A stretch of DNA of 9,046 nucleotides from JAYZDB01 sp036338025 (GTDB taxonomy: Bacteria; Planctomycetota; UBA1135; UBA2386), in the NCBI GenBank assembly GCA_036338025.1, contig JAYZDB010000244.1, forward strand, positions 1-9,046. The letters are read 5' to 3'. Under the pieces are notes generated by a model. It worked only from the letters and a program-made list of their open reading frames with translations, was not told the DNA's origin and made no database searches. Shown piece after piece: positions 5,663-9,046 of the stretch. The position numbers and the translations under genes were made by a program. Position 1 is the stretch's first letter; every line of letters starts with the position of its first letter.

Positions 5663-6877
5663 GTGCCACTAGTCACCGTTCAAGAACTCATCGACGCAGG
5701 CGTTCATTTCGGACATCGGTCCGCCAGGTGGAACCCGCGAATGGCGCCGTTCATCTACGGCAAGCGGCACAAGGTTCACATCATCAATCTGAAGGAGACG
5801 ATACGGGGTCTGTACCAGGCGACGCACTTCCTGCGTAAGCTCGCTGGCTCCGGGGCTCAGATCCTGTTTCTTGGCACCAAGCGCCAACTGCGGGTGGTGG
5901 TCGAAGCCGAGTCACAGCGCTGCAACATGCCAGCCGTCACCGAGCGGTGGATCGGCGGTACGCTGACCAACTTCAACACGATTCGTGATCGCTTGGGACG
6001 TCTCGAGGAACTCGAGGGTCTCGAAGCCGACGGCTCGATTGAAAACTACAAGAAGAAGGACCAGGCGACGATGCGCCGCGAAATGCGGAAGATCCGTCGT
6101 AACTTGGAAGGTGTTCGCGAGTTGCATGGGATGCCAGGTGCGATCATCGTGGTCGACCCGCGGCGCGAGGACATCACGATTCGCGAGGCTGCTCGCATGA
6201 ACGTTCCGGTCATCTGCATCCTCGATACCGATTGCGATCCCCGCGAAGCGGACATCGCGATCCCGGGCAACGATGACGCGATGAGTTCCGTGCAGCTTCT
6301 GCTCAGCAAGCTGGCTGATGCGATCCTTGAGGGCCGCTCTGGGATGACCGAAGACGACTTGGCGCAGAGCCAGCGGGCCGCCGGTGACGACGCCCGCACC
6401 CGCGTTGTCGAAGGCCGCAAGCAAGAGCGTGGTCCGCGCCGCCAGCGCGGCCCTCAGCCCGGCGGTCGCCTCGGTCGAGCCTCGACCGGTCGTTTTGCCG
6501 ACAAGCACGGTGGTCACTCTGATCAAGTATCGTTCGGAGGAGGTAAGGACGAGGCTGCGGCGGCGCCGGCAGATGGCGCTCCGGCAAGCGACGCTCCCGC
6601 CGCAACCGACGCTCCTGCAAGTGACGCTCCCGCAAGCGACGCTCCTGCAAGTGACGCTCCCGCAAGTGACGCTCCCGCAAGTGACGCTCCCGCAAGCGAT
6701 GCTCCGGCAAGCGACGCTCTGGCAACGGATGCTCCGGCCAACGATGCCCCGGCGGCACCCGCACCTGATGCGGAAGCGCCTGCCGATGAAGCACCGCCAG
6801 CGGAAGCGGCTACGGACACTCCTTCCGAGACGCCTTCGCCGGACTCCGACGATGGCAACAAGACCACAGACGAGTAG
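5663..6877 (+). CDS. rpsB: 30S ribosomal protein S2 with long basic/acidic C-terminal extension
   Basis: Ribosomal protein S2, a 30S subunit component that is assembled late near S1. The core (about residues 1-230) is canonical: VQELIDAGVHFGHR, W-NPRMAPFIYGKRHKVHIINL, FLGTKRQ, TERWIGGTLTNFNTI, LHGMPGAIIVVDP, ICILDTDCDP and IPGNDDA. The protein is 404 residues against about 240 in E. coli. The extra ~170 residues fall into an Arg-rich segment (about 245-281) and then an Ala/Pro/Asp/Glu tail with tandem DAPAS repeats (about 310-365). The start is GTG 5663, giving MPLVTVQEL, with no Shine-Dalgarno upstream. It is first in the rpsB-tsf-pyrH-frr cluster and follows a structured leader. The sequence details resemble planctomycete S2 proteins as I remember them. 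Identity of the core is certain. Confidence 0.97.
   Translation: MPLVTVQELIDAGVHFGHRSARWNPRMAPFIYGKRHKVHIINLKETIRGLYQATHFLRKLAGSGAQILFLGTKRQLRVVVEAESQRCNMPAVTERWIGGTLTNFNTIRDRLGRLEELEGLEADGSIENYKKKDQATMRREMRKIRRNLEGVRELHGMPGAIIVVDPRREDITIREAARMNVPVICILDTDCDPREADIAIPGNDDAMSSVQLLLSKLADAILEGRSGMTEDDLAQSQRAAGDDARTRVVEGRKQERGPRRQRGPQPGGRLGRASTGRFADKHGGHSDQVSFGGGKDEAAAAPADGAPASDAPAATDAPASDAPASDAPASDAPASDAPASDAPASDAPASDALATDAPANDAPAAPAPDAEAPADEAPPAEAATDTPSETPSPDSDDGNKTTDE
6590..6757 (+). repeat. In-frame 15-bp tandem repeat encoding DAPAS in the rpsB tail
   Basis: One 18-bp unit (6590-6607) followed by ten 15-bp units (6608-6757) of the pattern GACGCTCCYGCAAGY, each encoding Asp-Ala-Pro-Ala-Ser or a close variant. 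The central units are nearly identical in DNA, differing mostly at third positions, and the last three diverge more. This looks like recent unit duplication, so copy number may vary between strains. Confidence 0.9.
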
Positions 6878-6930
6878 AACGCAACGTATTCTCCAATCCT
6901 AATGAGCTCCGGCGTGGCGGTGGCTCAGGA

Positions 6931-6956
6931 TCGGGACGGACGCCCGTCCGTTCCGG
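6931..6956 (+). promoter_or_regulatory. Strong hairpin in the rpsB-tsf intergenic region
   Basis: Bases 6931-6941 pair with 6946-6956 as an 11-bp stem with two G-T wobbles and the four-base loop GCCC. The wobbles are compatible only with a plus-strand transcript. It is followed by CTTTC, too short a T-run for a standard intrinsic terminator. It sits in the 124-base gap between rpsB and tsf, so it may be a partial terminator, a processing site or a stability element. No gene fits in the gap. Confidence 0.5.
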
Positions 6957-7001
6957 CTTTCAAGATCCGGGCGGAGCCCGACGAAATCGATTCCTACCGA
7001 A

Positions 7002-7604
7002 ATGGCTGATATCGAAGCAAAGACTGTGATGGCACTGCGCAAGGCTAGTGGCGCTCCGATGATGGACTGCAAGAAGGCCCTCATCGAAGCTGGTGGCGAC
7101 ATGACAAAAGCCACCGAGATCATTCGCAAGAAAGGTCTGCAATCCGCCGACGCCAAGGCGTCGCGGGACGTCAAGGAAGGTGTGATCTTCCACTACCTCC
7201 ACCACGACCAGAAGCTCGGGGTGTTGACCGAGGTGGCGTGCGAGACGGATTTTGTGGCGCGCAACGAGGAGTTCCAGGCGTTCGGCAAGGACCTGTGCTT
7301 ACACATTGCCGCCATCAAGCCACGCTTTCTCGACCGCGATCAGGTCAGTGAGTCGGACATCGAGGAGGAGCGCAGGTTCCTGACCGAGCAGGCCGCCGAG
7401 CAGATGACCGGCAAGCCCCAGGAAGTGATCGATAAGGCCGTTGATGGCCGAATGAAGAAGTTCTTCTCCGAGCACTGTTTGATGGACCAGCCCTGGGTCA
7501 AGGAAGACAAAAAGACCGTCGAGGAGATTCGGCGCGAGCTTGTCGGCCATATTGGTGAGAACATCCAGGTGCGTCGGTTCGTCCGGTTGCAACTCGGAGA
7601 ATAG
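7002..7604 (+). CDS. tsf: Translation elongation factor Ts (EF-Ts), short form
   Basis: EF-Ts, the guanine-nucleotide exchange factor that releases GDP from EF-Tu. The N-terminal UBA-like domain (residues 1-55: VMALRKASGAPMMDCKKAL, ATEIIRKKGLQSA) is followed by the core with the signature T82-D-F-V-ARNEEF, whose Asp and Phe insert near the EF-Tu magnesium site. The C-terminus RRFVRLQLGE is typical. At 200 residues it is the short form, like that of Thermus, and lacks the second half of the core and the coiled coil seen in the ~280-residue E. coli protein. The ATG at 7002 gives the expected MADIEAKTV start, with no close Shine-Dalgarno. Second gene of the translation cluster; pyrH begins one base after its stop. 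Confidence 0.96.
   Translation: MADIEAKTVMALRKASGAPMMDCKKALIEAGGDMTKATEIIRKKGLQSADAKASRDVKEGVIFHYLHHDQKLGVLTEVACETDFVARNEEFQAFGKDLCLHIAAIKPRFLDRDQVSESDIEEERRFLTEQAAEQMTGKPQEVIDKAVDGRMKKFFSEHCLMDQPWVKEDKKTVEEIRRELVGHIGENIQVRRFVRLQLGE
7596..7600 (+). promoter_or_regulatory. Shine-Dalgarno GGAGA of pyrH inside the tsf 3' end
   Basis: GGAGA lies 5 nt before the TTG at 7606 and overlaps the last codons of tsf. It supports TTG 7606 as the pyrH start rather than the upstream in-frame ATG 7540. Confidence 0.6.
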
Positions 7605-7605
7605 C

Positions 7606-8334
7606 TTGCCCAACGCCCCGAAGATCCGCCGGCTTCTACTCAAGATCAGTGGTGAGAGCCTCACCACGAAGGGCGAGTTGGGGATCGATCCGCAGCAGAT
7701 CGATGGGGTGGCGGAGCAGATCCAGGCACTCAATGCCGCTGGTGTCGAGGTGGCGCTGGTAGTCGGGGGCGGCAATCTGATGCGTGGCAAGGCACTGGCG
7801 GACGCTGGCGTCGACCGTGGTACCGCGGATCACATGGGCATGCTCGCGACGGCGATCAACTGCCTGGCGATGCAGGATGCCCTGGAGCGTTGCGGTCTCG
7901 ATACTCGCGCGATGTCCGCGGTCGATATGAACTCATTCATGGAGCCATATGTCCGACGGCGCGCAGACCGCCACCTTAGTCGTGGGCGCGTGGTCCTGTT
8001 GGCCTGCGGCACCGGCAACCCATACTGCACTACGGATACCGCCGCCGCCCTACGCGCAACGGAGCTGCACGTCGATGCCCTGTTCAAGGCAACCAAGGTC
8101 GATGGCATCTACACCGGTGACCCAGAGGAGGATCCGGCCGCTACCAAGATCGAGCATTTGACCTTCCGGGAGGCCTTGGACCAGGGTCTGCAGGTGATGG
8201 ATCTGACCGCCTTCACCATGTGCATGGAGAATGAAATGCCCGTCCTGGTGTTCGATCTGTTCCAGCCCGGTAACCTGATGAAGGCGATCGAGGGCGTCGA
8301 AATCGGTACCTGGGTCACCATGTCCAGGGATTGA
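7606..8334 (+). CDS. pyrH: UMP kinase (uridylate kinase)
   Basis: Bacterial UMP kinase of the amino-acid-kinase fold, which phosphorylates UMP to UDP with ATP in the cytoplasm and is usually a hexamer regulated by GTP and UTP. Motifs in order: LLLKISGES with K13 and G16 (phosphate binding), VVGGGNLMRG with G54-N57, DHMGMLATAINCLAMQDAL, G135-T-G-N-P139 followed by YCTTDTAAALRA, LFKATKVDGIYTGDP, and LMKAIEG near the end. The usual aromatic after GTGNPY is Cys here. From TTG 7606 the protein is 242 residues, the normal family length, starting MPNAPKIRRLLLK; it begins one base after the tsf stop with GGAGA 5 nt upstream. An in-frame ATG at 7540 would add 22 residues unlike other PyrH proteins and overlap tsf by 65 bases. 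Third gene of the cluster. Confidence 0.95.
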   Translation: MPNAPKIRRLLLKISGESLTTKGELGIDPQQIDGVAEQIQALNAAGVEVALVVGGGNLMRGKALADAGVDRGTADHMGMLATAINCLAMQDALERCGLDTRAMSAVDMNSFMEPYVRRRADRHLSRGRVVLLACGTGNPYCTTDTAAALRATELHVDALFKATKVDGIYTGDPEEDPAATKIEHLTFREALDQGLQVMDLTAFTMCMENEMPVLVFDLFQPGNLMKAIEGVEIGTWVTMSRD

Positions 8335-8405
8335 GATCGTCAAAACGTAGATCTGGATGCGCGTGAGCCTTGAGACAGTCTGCCGGATATGGCAGCCTCT
8401 CGGTT

Positions 8406-8438
8406 GGCTCGGCGAGTTGGTTGCTGAGTCTGGCTTTT
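8406..8438 (+). terminator. Weak terminator-like hairpin between pyrH and frr
   Basis: Bases 8406-8413 pair with 8423-8430 (8 bp, two G-T wobbles, nine-base loop), followed by TGGCTTTT. A second small perfect hairpin, CTGCC/GGCAG at 8380-8395, lies just upstream. The stem is modest and the T-run has four bases, so at most it would be a partial terminator or attenuator inside the operon. The rest of the 138-base pyrH-frr gap shows nothing I can name. Confidence 0.25.
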
Positions 8439-8462
8439 GTCCGTGCCGGCAGGAATGCCGTT

Positions 8463-8466
8463 GGAG
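8463..8466 (+). promoter_or_regulatory. Shine-Dalgarno GGAG of frr
   Basis: GGAG is 6 nt before ATG 8473, and this decides the frr start over the in-frame TTG 8437 and ATG 8455. Confidence 0.55.
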
Positions 8467-8472
8467 TCGTTG

Positions 8473-9039
8473 ATGCAAGACGCTGTGTCCGTGATCTTGA
8501 TGGAGTTCGAGGAGAAACTGGAGCGGGCCATGCAGCACATGGCCGACCAACTCCGGACCATCCGCACCGGCCGGGCTGCGCCGGCTCTAGTCGATCAGAT
8601 CAAGGTGGACTACTACGGCAGTCCGACGCCGCTGAATCAGCTTGCCCACATTTCGGTACCCGAGGCCCGGCAGTTGTTGGTCAAGCCTTTCGACCCGTCG
8701 GCGATCAAGGAAATCGAGCGGGCGATCCTGGTTTCGGACCTCGGATTGACCCCGAGCAACGAGGGCAAGCAGTTGCGCCTCGTCCTGCCGCCCCTGTCCG
8801 AGGAGCAGCGCGGCAAGATCTCGAACCGCTGCAAGGAGATCAGCGAGGCGGCCCGGGTGGCAATGCGAAATGCCCGCCGGGACGCCAACAAGGCCGCGGA
8901 TGGCGCCAAGTCCAGTGCCCACCTCTCCGAGGACAACATCTCGGACCTCCATGACGACATCCAGACCAAGCTGAAAGTCCACGAGGAGTCGGTGACCGAG
9001 GCCTTGGCGAAGAAGACCAAGGAGATCATGGAGGAGTAG
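8473..9039 (+). CDS. frr: Ribosome recycling factor (RRF)
   Basis: RRF, which with EF-G splits the post-termination ribosome into subunits. The 188 residues from ATG 8473 match the usual ~185. The helical domain I start (EKLERAMQHMADQLRTIRTGRAAPALVDQIKVDYYG, in pieces) is followed by the domain II signature SPTPLNQLAHISVPEAR, then SDLGLTPSNEG, LVLPPLSEEQR and VAMRNARRDANK, which are strongly conserved, and it ends in KTKEIMEE. In-frame starts at TTG 8437 or ATG 8455 are less likely because GGAG is well placed for 8473. Gene order after pyrH is the common bacterial arrangement. Only 7 bases follow its stop, so the downstream gene is outside the window. Confidence 0.96.
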   Translation: MQDAVSVILMEFEEKLERAMQHMADQLRTIRTGRAAPALVDQIKVDYYGSPTPLNQLAHISVPEARQLLVKPFDPSAIKEIERAILVSDLGLTPSNEGKQLRLVLPPLSEEQRGKISNRCKEISEAARVAMRNARRDANKAADGAKSSAHLSEDNISDLHDDIQTKLKVHEESVTEALAKKTKEIMEE

Positions 9040-9046
9040 GCCTGAC

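Noticed and set aside
5912..6526. Minus-strand open frame of 204 residues
   Set aside because: It is antisense to the conserved S2 core and has no family resemblance.
6590..6757. Possible CRISPR-like or other repeat array
   Set aside because: Units are 15 bp, directly adjacent, in frame with rpsB and have no spacers; this is a coding tandem repeat.
6523..6867. Minus-strand open frame of 114 residues with repeating GASLA units, looking like a pentapeptide-repeat protein
   Set aside because: It is the antisense reading of the 15-bp repeat in the rpsB tail; the plus-strand frame continues directly from the conserved S2 core, so the repeat pattern on the minus strand is a by-product.
7540..7605. 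Upstream ATG start for pyrH
   Set aside because: It would overlap tsf by 65 bases and add 22 residues not found in PyrH; TTG 7606 has a well-placed GGAGA and yields the normal N-terminus.

Overview
This is a high-GC bacterial chromosomal window holding nine protein genes, two of them on the minus strand as neighbours of a third. The best anchor is the run rpsB-tsf-pyrH-frr on the plus strand. The S2 sequence, with its long low-complexity C-terminal tail, the short (200-residue) EF-Ts, the frequent GTG/TTG starts and the lack of a Shine-Dalgarno sequence in front of several genes all suggest Planctomycetota or a relative. This is inference from remembered family features, not a search result.

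Layout. (1) 86-1476, plus: a small twin-CDGSH iron-sulfur protein, followed with a GTGA stop/start overlap by a lipoprotein-like PHP-domain metallohydrolase. (2) 1527-2720, plus: a DegT/DnrJ/EryC1/StrS-type PLP sugar aminotransferase, with a plausible terminator hairpin at 2788-2809. (3) 2819-5349, minus, read from right to left: a diguanylate cyclase with a degenerate receiver domain, the 16S rRNA methyltransferase RsmE, and a KDPG-aldolase-family enzyme 12 nt after rsmE. This group converges on the aminotransferase gene. (4) 5350-5662: a 313-base divergent intergenic region without a convincing gene but rich in inverted repeats, probably the rpsB leader. (5) 5663-9039, plus: rpsB, tsf, pyrH and frr, the translation/UMP-kinase cluster.

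How they fit together. The right half is a housekeeping operon: S2 for the small subunit, EF-Ts to recycle EF-Tu, UMP kinase for UDP/UTP supply and ribosome recycling factor. RsmE on the divergent side also acts on the 30S ribosome. The left half is more accessory: iron-sulfur, PHP hydrolase and sugar aminotransferase genes whose substrates cannot be read from the sequence.

I see no mobile element, CRISPR array, rRNA or tRNA, and no complete novel system. The points most worth a second look are the S2 tail with its basic segment and DAPAS repeats, the structured rpsB leader, the rpsB-tsf intergenic hairpin, and the diguanylate cyclase whose receiver lacks the phospho-acceptor aspartate.
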